Under the pieces are notes generated by a model, which saw nothing but the letters and a program-made list of their open reading frames with translations, had not been told where the DNA came from and did no database searches. This document shows, piece after piece, positions 16,416 through 23,178 of a stretch of 64,000 nucleotides of DNA. The stretch lies in the NCBI GenBank assembly GCA_963844655.1, contig CAWJPA010000006.1, positions 723,652 to 787,651 on the forward strand, read 5' to 3'. Position 1 is the first letter of the stretch. Every line of letters starts with the position of its first letter. A program made the translations under genes and the position numbers. Source of the stretch: JASHPR01 sp963844655 (lineage in GTDB: Bacteria; Actinomycetota; Actinomycetes; Streptosporangiales; Streptosporangiaceae).

Positions 16416-17849
16416 TTATACCATCCGCCGTGCGGCGACGGTAACCGCGCAGGCTCCGGCGGCGGCCACCGCGAGCCCAATGCCGATCCCCCCGCGGACG
16501 CCCAGGCCCGCACCGGTGGCCACGGCGAGGCACACCCCGCCGGCCCCGGCCCCGAGCGCCGTGCCCGTGCGGTCGGCGACCAGGGGCCCGGCCAGGCCGG
16601 TAGCGCCGCCCGGCTGGGCGTCCATGGCCGCCAGCCAGGCTCCGGTATAGGCCAGGCCCATGCCGAACGCGCCGACCCCCCAGGCCAGGTAGGGCACGAG
16701 CCAGGCGGCCGGGAACAGCCCGGCTGCCGTACCGGCGATGCCGGCCACGAGCAGGGCCCCGCCGGTGGCCAGCAGGCGGGCCGGAGTCCAGCCCCGCCGC
16801 GCCAGCCGGGCCTGGATCATCCCGCCCGCCGTCCAGCCCAGGACCGCCACGGTGACCACGATGCCCGCGGCGCTGACGCTGCGGCCGTCCACGGTGGTGA
16901 GCAGCAGCGGCACAAAGCCGTCCACGGCGAAGAACGCGAAGCTGCAGCAGAACATGGCCATGGTCGCCACGGGCAGTCCAGGCCGCATGGTCAGCGTTCC
17001 GGCCGGCATGATCCGCCGCACCGCCGCCGCGGCCAGCACCGCCCCGGCCACGGCCAGCGCGATCCCGGCTGGGCCACCCCAGGCCGGCCCGGCCACGACC
17101 GCCAGCAGTCCCGCCAGGAGCAGCAGCGACGGCCCCGCGACGCCGCGTTCGGGCCGCTCGCCGGTGGGGCGGAGCAGCCCCAGGTTGGGCCCGACCAGCA
17201 CCATGGCCACGGCCAGTGGCACCAGCGGCGCGGTGAAGGCCCACCTCCAGCCGACCGTGGCCAGGGCCAGCGAGCCGACCGCAGGCCCGGCGCCGGCCGG
17301 GATCAGCCAGGCCAGCTGGCCCAGCGCCATGACCCTGGGCCGCTCGGCCCCGGCGTACAGCGCGGCCACGCTGCTGATCGCGATCGCCTCCAGGGCCGAC
17401 GCCCCGGCGCCCTCCAGGAACCTGGCCGCCACCAGCTGCGTCATCTGCTCGGCCAGCCCGGCGCCCAGGGCACCGCAGCTGAACAGCGCCGCGCCGGCCG
17501 GGACCACGACCCGTGCGCCCCAGCGATCGAGCAGCCGGACCGCGATCGGCGCCGCCCCGATGCCGGCCAGTGCCGCCACCGACAGCGCCAGGCCGTACAG
17601 CCGTATCCCGCCGATGTCACGCACGATGGCCGGCAACAGCGTGATCACGATGAGGATCTGCACCGCGACTACCAGCTCGGTGAGTAGCAGGCCCACCAGG
17701 AGCCGGCCGCGGCGCCCCGCGACTATCGCCGCCCAGGAGCCGGGAGCAGGCGAAGAAGTGGCGGCCTGGCCGTCCTCAGCCCCGCCCGCCTGGCCCTCCT
17801 CGCCCGCGGGATCGGCCTCGCTCGCCCGGCCTGCCGGGGCGGCTGTCAC
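16416..17849 (-). CDS. MFS transporter
   Basis: This 477-residue major facilitator has about 35 Ala/Gly/Glu-rich cytoplasmic residues before the first helix and then 12 or more hydrophobic segments. The loop 2-3 motif appears as VRLLDRWGARVVVPAG, and the fourth/fifth helices have the antiporter-like LIPAGAGPAVGSLAL. This suggests a drug or metabolite exporter of the DHA type. The GTG start overlaps the stop of a 22-codon ORF (GTGA), which itself overlaps a ribbon-helix-helix gene, so regulator, micro-ORF and transporter form one unit. The substrate is unknown. A plausible model is autoregulated expression through the RHH protein. Confidence 0.85.
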   Translation of the reverse strand: MTAAPAGRASEADPAGEEGQAGGAEDGQAATSSPAPGSWAAIVAGRRGRLLVGLLLTELVVAVQILIVITLLPAIVRDIGGIRLYGLALSVAALAGIGAAPIAVRLLDRWGARVVVPAGAALFSCGALGAGLAEQMTQLVAARFLEGAGASALEAIAISSVAALYAGAERPRVMALGQLAWLIPAGAGPAVGSLALATVGWRWAFTAPLVPLAVAMVLVGPNLGLLRPTGERPERGVAGPSLLLLAGLLAVVAGPAWGGPAGIALAVAGAVLAAAAVRRIMPAGTLTMRPGLPVATMAMFCCSFAFFAVDGFVPLLLTTVDGRSVSAAGIVVTVAVLGWTAGGMIQARLARRGWTPARLLATGGALLVAGIAGTAAGLFPAAWLVPYLAWGVGAFGMGLAYTGAWLAAMDAQPGGATGLAGPLVADRTGTALGAGAGGVCLAVATGAGLGVRGGIGIGLAVAAAGACAVTVAARRMV

Positions 17850-17914
17850 GTGTCCTGCTCCCGGCCGTTCCCGTTGACCGGCACCAGCACGTAGCGGATG
17901 GGCCTGGCCTTCAT
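17846..17914 (-). CDS. 22-codon micro-ORF between RHH and MFS genes
   Basis: ATG 17914 overlaps the TGA of the RHH gene (ATGA) and its own TGA overlaps the GTG of the MFS gene (GTGA). The peptide begins MKARPIRYVLVPVNG and is basic then polar. The double overlap bridges two real genes exactly, which is hard to explain by chance. It may be a coupling leader that hands ribosomes from RHH to MFS, or the remnant of a second gene. No function can be named. Confidence 0.5.
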   Translation of the reverse strand: MKARPIRYVLVPVNGNGREQDT

Positions 17915-18096
17915 GACGTCGCGGCCCCCTTCGCCTCCAGCTGGTCCAGGTGCGCGGTCAGCGCGTCCTCGACCAGCTGCGACAGCGACTGCCCGGTGTC
18001 GATGGAGGCGTACTTGGCCCGGCGGATGAGCAGCTTCGGCAGGTAGACGTTGAACTGTGCCTTCTCGGCAGGCTCCGGTGCCATGGCTAGCACCAT
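17911..18096 (-). CDS. Ribbon-helix-helix (CopG/Arc-type) DNA-binding protein
   Basis: This 61-residue protein has a beta strand and two helices in the RHH pattern: AQFNVYLPKLLIRRAKYAS then LSQLVEDALTAHLDQLEAK. Such proteins bind DNA as dimers through the paired strands and usually repress their own operon; many are antitoxins. No toxin gene follows; instead a micro-ORF and an MFS transporter are translationally linked to it. Start is ATG 18096, with a second in-frame ATG at 18084; neither has a Shine-Dalgarno. Two GCTAGC palindromes overlap the start region. Confidence 0.75.
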   Translation of the reverse strand: MVLAMAPEPAEKAQFNVYLPKLLIRRAKYASIDTGQSLSQLVEDALTAHLDQLEAKGAATS

Positions 18097-18116
18097 AGCT
18101 TACTATTTTGCTAGCA
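18084..18116. promoter_or_regulatory. Paired GCTAGC operator candidate
   Basis: TGGCTAGCA (18084-18092) and TTGCTAGCA (18108-18116) are near-identical, each centred on the palindrome GCTAGC, 24 bases apart, i.e. on roughly the same helix face. Between them lies an AT-rich stretch (AATAGTAAG on the minus strand) that could be the -10 region. The spacing and the position over the RHH start suit an autoregulatory RHH site; the AraC gene diverges to the right and could share it. Confidence 0.5.
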
Positions 18117-18174
18117 GCCAGCCGGCGCGAGGCAGCGGCATCAGGTACAAAGGGCGGTATGGCGGCAGGACACC

Positions 18175-19029
18175 ATGGCGGCTGAGGCTGCGCGCTACTG
18201 GCAGCACGCGGCGGTCCCCGGCGTGGACCTGCTGCGGGCCAGGTTCGTCACGCACCGCTACAGCAGGCACGCGCACGAGACGTACACCCTCGGCCTGATC
18301 GAGGCCGGCCTGGAGGAGTTCGACTACGGCGGGACACTGCACCGTGCCGGGCCGGGCGCGGTGGCGCTGCTGAACCCCGAGGTCGTGCACACCGGCCAGG
18401 CGGGGAGCCCGGCCGGCTGGGCGTACCGGGTGCTCTACCCGGAGGTGGACGTCGTGGCCGGGGTCGCCGCCGAGCTCGGCTGGGCCCGCGGCCTGCCGTA
18501 TTTCCCTGAGACCGTGGTGTACGACGAGCGCAGCGGCACGCTGCTGCGCGCGGCCCACATCGCCGCGGAACACGGCGACCGGCTCGCCTCGTCCACCCTG
18601 CTCCGGACCGCGCTGGCCCGGCTGCTGAGCGCCCACGCCCGGCCCATGCGGCGGGCCGGCCAGCCGCCCACCGCCCGCCGGGCCCCCGCCGCCGTGGCCG
18701 CGACCCGGGATCTGCTCGCCGGGCGGCTGGCCGATCCGCCGAGCCTGGACGACCTCGCGCTGACCGCGGGGATGAGCCCGTTCGCGCTGCTGCGGGCCTT
18801 CCGCGGCGAGACCGGCCTGCCGCCGCACGCGTACCTCAACCAGCTGCGGGTGCGCCACGCCCGCCGGCTGCTCGACGGCGGTCTGACCCCCGCGGAGGTC
18901 GCCGCGGAGGCCGGATTCGCCGACCAGGCGCACCTCACCCGACACTTCAAGCGCGTGGTCGGCGTGCCGCCCGGCGCCTACCAGCGCGAGCGCGGCCTCC
19001 GCCCCGCCCCCATCCTGGCCCCCGCCTGA
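18175..19029 (+). CDS. AraC-family transcriptional regulator
   Basis: This 284-residue regulator has an N-terminal cupin-like sensor (FVTHRYSRHAHETYTLGLIE, with the family's histidines) and a C-terminal double helix-turn-helix: LDDLALTAGMSPFALLRAF, then EVAAEAGFADQAHLTRHFKR, ending VVGVPPGAYQRER. It matches the AraC proteins commonly found upstream of azlCD in actinobacteria. AzlCD follow on the same strand after a 319-base gap with its own promoter. It is divergent from the RHH-MFS unit. Its ligand is presumably an amino acid, by context only. Confidence 0.9.
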   Translation: MAAEAARYWQHAAVPGVDLLRARFVTHRYSRHAHETYTLGLIEAGLEEFDYGGTLHRAGPGAVALLNPEVVHTGQAGSPAGWAYRVLYPEVDVVAGVAAELGWARGLPYFPETVVYDERSGTLLRAAHIAAEHGDRLASSTLLRTALARLLSAHARPMRRAGQPPTARRAPAAVAATRDLLAGRLADPPSLDDLALTAGMSPFALLRAFRGETGLPPHAYLNQLRVRHARRLLDGGLTPAEVAAEAGFADQAHLTRHFKRVVGVPPGAYQRERGLRPAPILAPA

Positions 19030-19336
19030 GCCCCACCCCGCCCCTCTCCTGAGCCTCCACCCCACCCCGCCCGGCCCGGCCTGCCTGGGCCTTCCCCCGC
19101 CCCGCCCTCGCGTGAGCCTTCGCCCCGCCCCCGTCTGAGCCTTCGCCTTGATCACCCCATCGCTCACCACTCCGTCACCATGGATCCCGCTCGTGCCTCC
19201 ATCACCATGAACAGCTCGCCCGCGCCCCATCACCATGATCCATGTGAGTTTGGTGCAGTCAGGTGTGCAGGAAACTCACTTCGATCACCCCGGTGGCTCC
19301 GCAGGAACGTACAAGACCCCGCGTCAGGTGCGCTTC
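19030..19336. other. Non-coding araC-azlC gap with short repeats
   Basis: No gene is seen. The first 115 bases are C-rich, with five degenerate units starting TGAGCC or TGCCTGGGCC (19027, 19050, 19082, 19113, 19136). Then three copies of TCACCATG occur at 27-28 base intervals (19175, 19202, 19230), followed by an inverted repeat at 19244-19279. Regulation of azlCD is the likely role of the right part. Confidence 0.5.
19244..19279. repeat. Inverted repeat upstream of azlC
   Basis: GTGAGTTT (19244-19251) and AAACTCAC (19272-19279) form a perfect 8-bp inverted repeat around 20 bases. It ends 58 bases before the putative azlC -10 box, so an operator (for example for the AraC protein) fits better than an RNA element. 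Confidence 0.45.
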
Positions 19337-19348
19337 TAGCCTGCGGGA
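19337..19348 (+). promoter_or_regulatory. Candidate -10 box for leaderless azlC mRNA
   Basis: TAGCCT (19337-19342) ends six bases before the GTG at 19349 and no ribosome site intervenes. Confidence 0.5.
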
Positions 19349-20236
19349 GTGACGGAGCGGGCTGACGAGCAGCACGGGCAGGCCAGCGCCGCGGCCGGGC
19401 CTTCCGGCGCGGGGACCGGGCCGGCCGGACGCGGCGGTGAGCAGGCCGGGCCAGCAACCGGGTATGCCGGCTCCGCGACGGGGCACGCGGGCGACGGGCG
19501 GGCGGCCAGCAACCAGCGGCGGGCGAGCCCGGCGCGGGACGGCATGACGCTCGGCTTTGCGGTGGGGGTCTCGGGGCTGGCGTTCGGCGCGGCCGCGGTG
19601 AGTTCCGGGCTGAGCCCGGTCCAGGCCTGCGTGCTGAGCCTGTTCACGTTCACCGGAGCATCCCAGTTCGCGGTGGCGGGCGCGGCCGCGAGCGGCGGCC
19701 TGGTCGCGGGCGTCGCCGGGGCCGTGCTGCTCGGCAGCAGGAACACCTTCTACGGCCTGCGGCTGGCCGGACTGCTCCAGGTGCGCGGACCCCGCCGGCT
19801 GCTGGCCGCGCAGGGCGTCATCGACGAGACCACGGCCATCGCGCTGGCCCAGCCCACCCCGGCAGCGGCCCGGGCTGGGTTCCGCGCCACGTTCACCACC
19901 CTGTACCTGACCTGGAACCTCGCCACCCTGGTGGGTGCCGTCGGCGCGGGCAGGCTCGGCTCGCCGCAGTCGTTCGGCCTGGACGTGGTCGGCCCGGCGG
20001 CGTTCCTCGCGCTGATCTGGCCGCGGCTGCGGGCCGGCCGTACCGAGCGCGGTGTCGCGCTGGCTGGCGCGGCGATAGCCCTGGCCACGACGCCGTTCTT
20101 GCCGCCGGGCGTGCCGGTCATCCTGGCTGCCACCGCGGCCCTGGGCGGGGCGCTGGCCGCTCCGGGACGGGGCCAGGACCCCGCAATGGAGCCGGGACCG
20201 CAGCCGGCCCCCGCACCAGGGCCCGCGGAGCGATGA
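19349..20236 (+). CDS. azlC: AzlC-family branched-chain amino acid exporter, large subunit
   Basis: This 295-residue membrane protein has a 65-residue Gly/Ala/Ser-rich cytoplasmic leader and then the AzlC core: LSLFTFTGASQFAVAGA (conserved in the family) and VLLGSRNTFYGLRLA, with GVIDETTAIAL after it. With AzlD it forms an exporter for branched-chain amino acids and analogues. Its last codon overlaps the azlD ATG (ATGA). The long N-terminal leader is unusual; an internal start at the ATG near 19544 (MTLGFAVGVSGLAF) would give the usual length, but the -10 box before 19349 supports the longer form. Confidence 0.88.
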   Translation: MTERADEQHGQASAAAGPSGAGTGPAGRGGEQAGPATGYAGSATGHAGDGRAASNQRRASPARDGMTLGFAVGVSGLAFGAAAVSSGLSPVQACVLSLFTFTGASQFAVAGAAASGGLVAGVAGAVLLGSRNTFYGLRLAGLLQVRGPRRLLAAQGVIDETTAIALAQPTPAAARAGFRATFTTLYLTWNLATLVGAVGAGRLGSPQSFGLDVVGPAAFLALIWPRLRAGRTERGVALAGAAIALATTPFLPPGVPVILAATAALGGALAAPGRGQDPAMEPGPQPAPAPGPAER

Positions 20237-20550
20237 CCGGGATCTGGGCCGCGATCCTGGCCACGTCGGCTGGCTGCTACGGCCTGAAGCTGGCCGGCCT
20301 GACCGTGCCGCGGCGGGTGCTCGCCGTCCCCCGGGTCCGGCGGTTCGCCGAGCTGGTCCCGGTCGCGCTGCTCGCCGCCCTGGTCGCGGTGCTGTCGGCC
20401 GGCGACGGCCAGGCGCTGTCCTTCGACCCGGCGCGGCTGGCCGGCCTGGGTGCCGCGGTGATCGCGCTGCTGCTCCGGGCGCCGTTCCTCCTGGTCATCG
20501 TCGCCGCCGCGGCGACGGCCGCGGCGCTGCGCGCGCTGGGCGTGGCCTGA
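20233..20550 (+). CDS. azlD: AzlD-family transporter small subunit
   Basis: A 105-residue hydrophobic protein with four predicted membrane segments, starting within the stop of azlC. The motif VRRFAELVPVALLAALV and the ending of hydrophobic repeats match AzlD, the obligate partner of AzlC. Order AraC-AzlC-AzlD is a recurrent actinobacterial layout. Confidence 0.88.
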   Translation: MTGIWAAILATSAGCYGLKLAGLTVPRRVLAVPRVRRFAELVPVALLAALVAVLSAGDGQALSFDPARLAGLGAAVIALLLRAPFLLVIVAAAATAAALRALGVA

Positions 20551-20610
20551 TCCCGCCCAGGGCCCGCGGCGCAGCCGGGGCAGCGGCCTGCGCGGCACCC
20601 CCGGGCGGGG

Positions 20611-20623
20611 TAATGTGCCCCGG
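20611..20623 (+). promoter_or_regulatory. Candidate -10 box for leaderless GNAT mRNA
   Basis: TAATGT (20611-20616) ends seven bases before GTG 20624. It is an AT island in GC-rich sequence and decides the start in favour of 20624 over the GTG at 20615, which overlaps the box. Confidence 0.45.
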
Positions 20624-21061
20624 GTGACGGTCCAGGTAGAGGTGCTAGAAAAGATAACCGGCGAGGTGGTAGAGGCCTTTGGCCGCCTGCTGCCCCAGCT
20701 GTCCAGGTCTGCCCCGCTGCTCGGCCAGGCCGAGCTGGAAGAGATCGTGGGGTGCCCGGCGGACACGGTGCTGCTGGCCCGCTCAGCGGGCACCATCACC
20801 GGCATGCTGACGCTGGTGATGTTCCCGCTCCCGACCGGGCTGCGCGCCTGGATCGAGGATGTGGTGGTGGACGAGGCCGCGCGGGGCCAGGGCATCGGCG
20901 AGGCGCTGACCCACGAGGCGCTGCGGATCGCGCGGGAGGCCGGCGCCAGGACCGTGGACCTGACCTCCCGCCCGACCCGGGCCGCGGCGGGGCGGCTCTA
21001 CGAGCGGGTCGGCTTCACGCTCCGCGAATCGCGGCTGTACCGGTTCCCGCTCACCGGCTGA
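20624..21061 (+). CDS. GNAT-family N-acetyltransferase
   Basis: This 145-residue acyltransferase has the acetyl-CoA pyrophosphate loop ARGQGIGEALTHEALR after strand DVVVDEA, followed by LTSRPTRAAAGRLYERVGF, the typical motif B. Acceptor unknown. The 3' end overlaps the convergent cysteine desulfurase-like gene by 11 bases. It follows azlD at 73 bases with its own promoter candidate. Confidence 0.88.
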   Translation: MTVQVEVLEKITGEVVEAFGRLLPQLSRSAPLLGQAELEEIVGCPADTVLLARSAGTITGMLTLVMFPLPTGLRAWIEDVVVDEAARGQGIGEALTHEALRIAREAGARTVDLTSRPTRAAAGRLYERVGFTLRESRLYRFPLTG

Positions 21062-22256
21062 GCTCGCCCACGGCGCCGAGCAGCCGGTCGACGTCGGAAC
21101 GGTCGTTGTAGTGCACCAGGCCCGCGCGCACGGCTGACCCCGCGTCGCGGATGCCGAGCACCCCGGTCAGCTCCCAGGCGTAGTTGTCGCCGTCCCACAC
21201 GTTGATCTTGCGTTCGGCCAGGTGCTCGGCGACCTGGCGCGGCGTGTGGCCGGCCACGTTGAAGTACGCGGTCGCGGTGCGCCGCTCGGCCTTGCCGTAC
21301 GTCGTGACGTGGGTCATGGCGTCCAGCCCGCCGAGCAGCACCCGGAACAGCTCCTGCTCGTGCGCTTCCGCCGCGGCCATGCTGGCCAGGATCCGCTCCC
21401 GCCGTCCGCCGCTTCCGGGCTCGGCCAGCGACGCGAGGTGCTCGACGGCCGCGGTCAGGCCGGCCAGGTCGGCGAACGGCAGCGTGCCCTGCTCGAACCG
21501 CTCGGGCCCCGCGTCGGGCGCGGGCGCCAGCTTGTCCGGGGTCAGTGATTCGAGCAGCCCGGGCTCCGCGATCACCGTGCCCACGTGCGGCCCCGACCAC
21601 TTGTACGAGCTGGTCGCGTAGAAGTCGGCGCCGAGCGCGCCCACATCCACCGGGCCGTGCGGGGTGGCGTGCACCCCGTCCACGTAGCTGAGAGCCCCGG
21701 CCGCGTGCGCCAGGGCGGTGATTCCCGCCACGTCCGGGCGGGTGCCGATCACGTTGCTCGCCGCGGTCACCGCGACCAGCCTGGTCCGCTCCGAGATCAG
21801 CTCGGCGAACTGCGCCACCTCCAGATCGCCCTCGGGCAGCCGGACGTCGGCCCAGCGCACCGTGGCGCCCGCCGACGCGGCCGCCTGCACCCAGGGCCGG
21901 ACGTTCGCGTCGTGGTCCAGCCGGGTGACCACGACCTCGTCGCCGCGGCCCCAGCCCGCGGCGAGCGTGCGGGCCAGCCGGTAGGTCAGGGTGGTCATGT
22001 TCGGGCCGAGAATGACGCCCTCGGGCTGCCCGCCGACCAGGTCCGCCACGGCGCGGCGGCACTCGGCGGTGATCGCGTCGGAGCGGCCGCTGGCCGGGAA
22101 CGCCCCGCCCGAGTTTCCCAGCCCCGCGCGGTACGCCCCGGCCATCGTGTCGATCACTGGCCCAGGAAGCTGCGTGCCCGCGGCGCCGTCCAGGTAGGCA
22201 TAGCCGTCGGCCAGAGCCGGGTAGGCAGCACGCACCCGGCCAACATCAAACGCCAT
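21051..22256 (-). CDS. Cysteine desulfurase-like PLP enzyme
   Basis: This 401-residue fold-type I aminotransferase-class V protein carries the PLP lysine in ATSSYKWSGPHVG and the upstream VTAASNVIGT and SYVDGVHATPHGPVD segments of the cysteine desulfurase-like family. There is no clear catalytic cysteine loop like that of SufS, so it may not desulfurate cysteine. No suf or isc genes are adjacent. ATG 22256 follows GGAG closely; an in-frame TTG two codons upstream is possible. Substrate unknown. Confidence 0.85.
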   Translation of the reverse strand: MAFDVGRVRAAYPALADGYAYLDGAAGTQLPGPVIDTMAGAYRAGLGNSGGAFPASGRSDAITAECRRAVADLVGGQPEGVILGPNMTTLTYRLARTLAAGWGRGDEVVVTRLDHDANVRPWVQAAASAGATVRWADVRLPEGDLEVAQFAELISERTRLVAVTAASNVIGTRPDVAGITALAHAAGALSYVDGVHATPHGPVDVGALGADFYATSSYKWSGPHVGTVIAEPGLLESLTPDKLAPAPDAGPERFEQGTLPFADLAGLTAAVEHLASLAEPGSGGRRERILASMAAAEAHEQELFRVLLGGLDAMTHVTTYGKAERRTATAYFNVAGHTPRQVAEHLAERKINVWDGDNYAWELTGVLGIRDAGSAVRAGLVHYNDRSDVDRLLGAVGELSR

Positions 22257-22348
22257 CTCCAAACCGATCCCTTCTCCGGTGCCGTTACGCTCTGTCCGCC
22301 CCTGACGCCCTGCGGACGAGGCCGGTGATTTGCGGCGGACTCAGGACA

Positions 22349-22996
22349 TCATCGCAGGCTGGCCGGGTCGGCCCGGTCGGGTGACCGTCCCGACGCGCGC
22401 AGCAGGATCAGCCAGGGATCGCCGGTGCCGACGTCGGTGCCCAGCGGGAGCTGCGGTGCGCCGGTGCGCCCGCCCGCCAGCACGATCTCCGGGTTGGCCG
22501 GGCGGTACTCCTTGCCGAGCGCCCGGGCCAGGTCCCACGCGTGCAGGTGCCACTCGACGCAGGCCGCGCCCGCCATGCCCCCGACGGTGACCACGGTGTC
22601 CCGGTAGTGATGGTGCGGCAGGTCCCAGACGGGGATCAGCCTGCGGGCGTACCCGCGCGCCGATTCGGCGAACGCCTCGATGTGCTCGGGTGCCGGGCGG
22701 TCAGGCAGCGCGGCCAACTCGGCCGCGTTCTGCCGGGCCAGCTTGCGCCCGAGCGTGTCGGGATGCGCGCCCGTGGCCATCAGCCGGGCCAGCCGGCTGG
22801 CCGGCGCCTCATCGAGGTACTCGTGGTAGTCGTCGGCCACGCAGCGCAGGTGCCCGGCCAGGTCGGCGGCGCGCCATTCCGCGCAGGGCGTCGGGGCATC
22901 CCAGGTCTCGGGGCTGAACTGGGCGGCAAGCTCGCAGATCACAGTCACGCCGTCGCGGTAAGCGACGAGCCCGGGAGCCCCGGACCACGCTGTCAC
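22349..22996 (-). CDS. Mycothiol-dependent (DinB-like/MDMPI-type) family protein
   Basis: This 215-residue protein has the four-helix DinB/MDMPI layout with metal-binding histidines in DLAGHLRCVADD and CVEWHLHAWDLARALG. TPCAEWRAADLAGHL matches the typical TPC-W-V-D-L-xHL pattern of the actinobacterial family. Members use mycothiol in isomerase or transferase reactions. GTG start at 22996 with TGGGAA upstream. A second member of the superfamily is at 34058. No pathway context is visible. Confidence 0.82.
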   Translation of the reverse strand: MTAWSGAPGLVAYRDGVTVICELAAQFSPETWDAPTPCAEWRAADLAGHLRCVADDYHEYLDEAPASRLARLMATGAHPDTLGRKLARQNAAELAALPDRPAPEHIEAFAESARGYARRLIPVWDLPHHHYRDTVVTVGGMAGAACVEWHLHAWDLARALGKEYRPANPEIVLAGGRTGAPQLPLGTDVGTGDPWLILLRASGRSPDRADPASLR

Positions 22997-23142
22997 CGGC
23001 GTTCCCAGGAATGACTGAACTCCATGGGTCCTCCCTGCCCGGCGTGCCGCTGCGGCGCGACCCCCAGCGCCAGCAAACGTGTAGCCGGAGTGCCAGAGTT
23101 ACCTACTCTTCGCCGCGGCGCGCCCTATCGGCGAAAATTAGG

Positions 23143-23178
23143 GTGACAGCGGCCGACTGCCCGGTTAGCCTCCGAATA
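23143..23178 (+). promoter_or_regulatory. Promoter of the ABC exporter operon
   Basis: The best promoter in the window: -35 GTGACA (five of six to TTGACA, 23143-23148), exactly 17 bases, -10 TAGCCT (23166-23171), then seven bases to ATG 23179. Transcription should start at the A of the ATG, giving a leaderless message. Confidence 0.7.
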
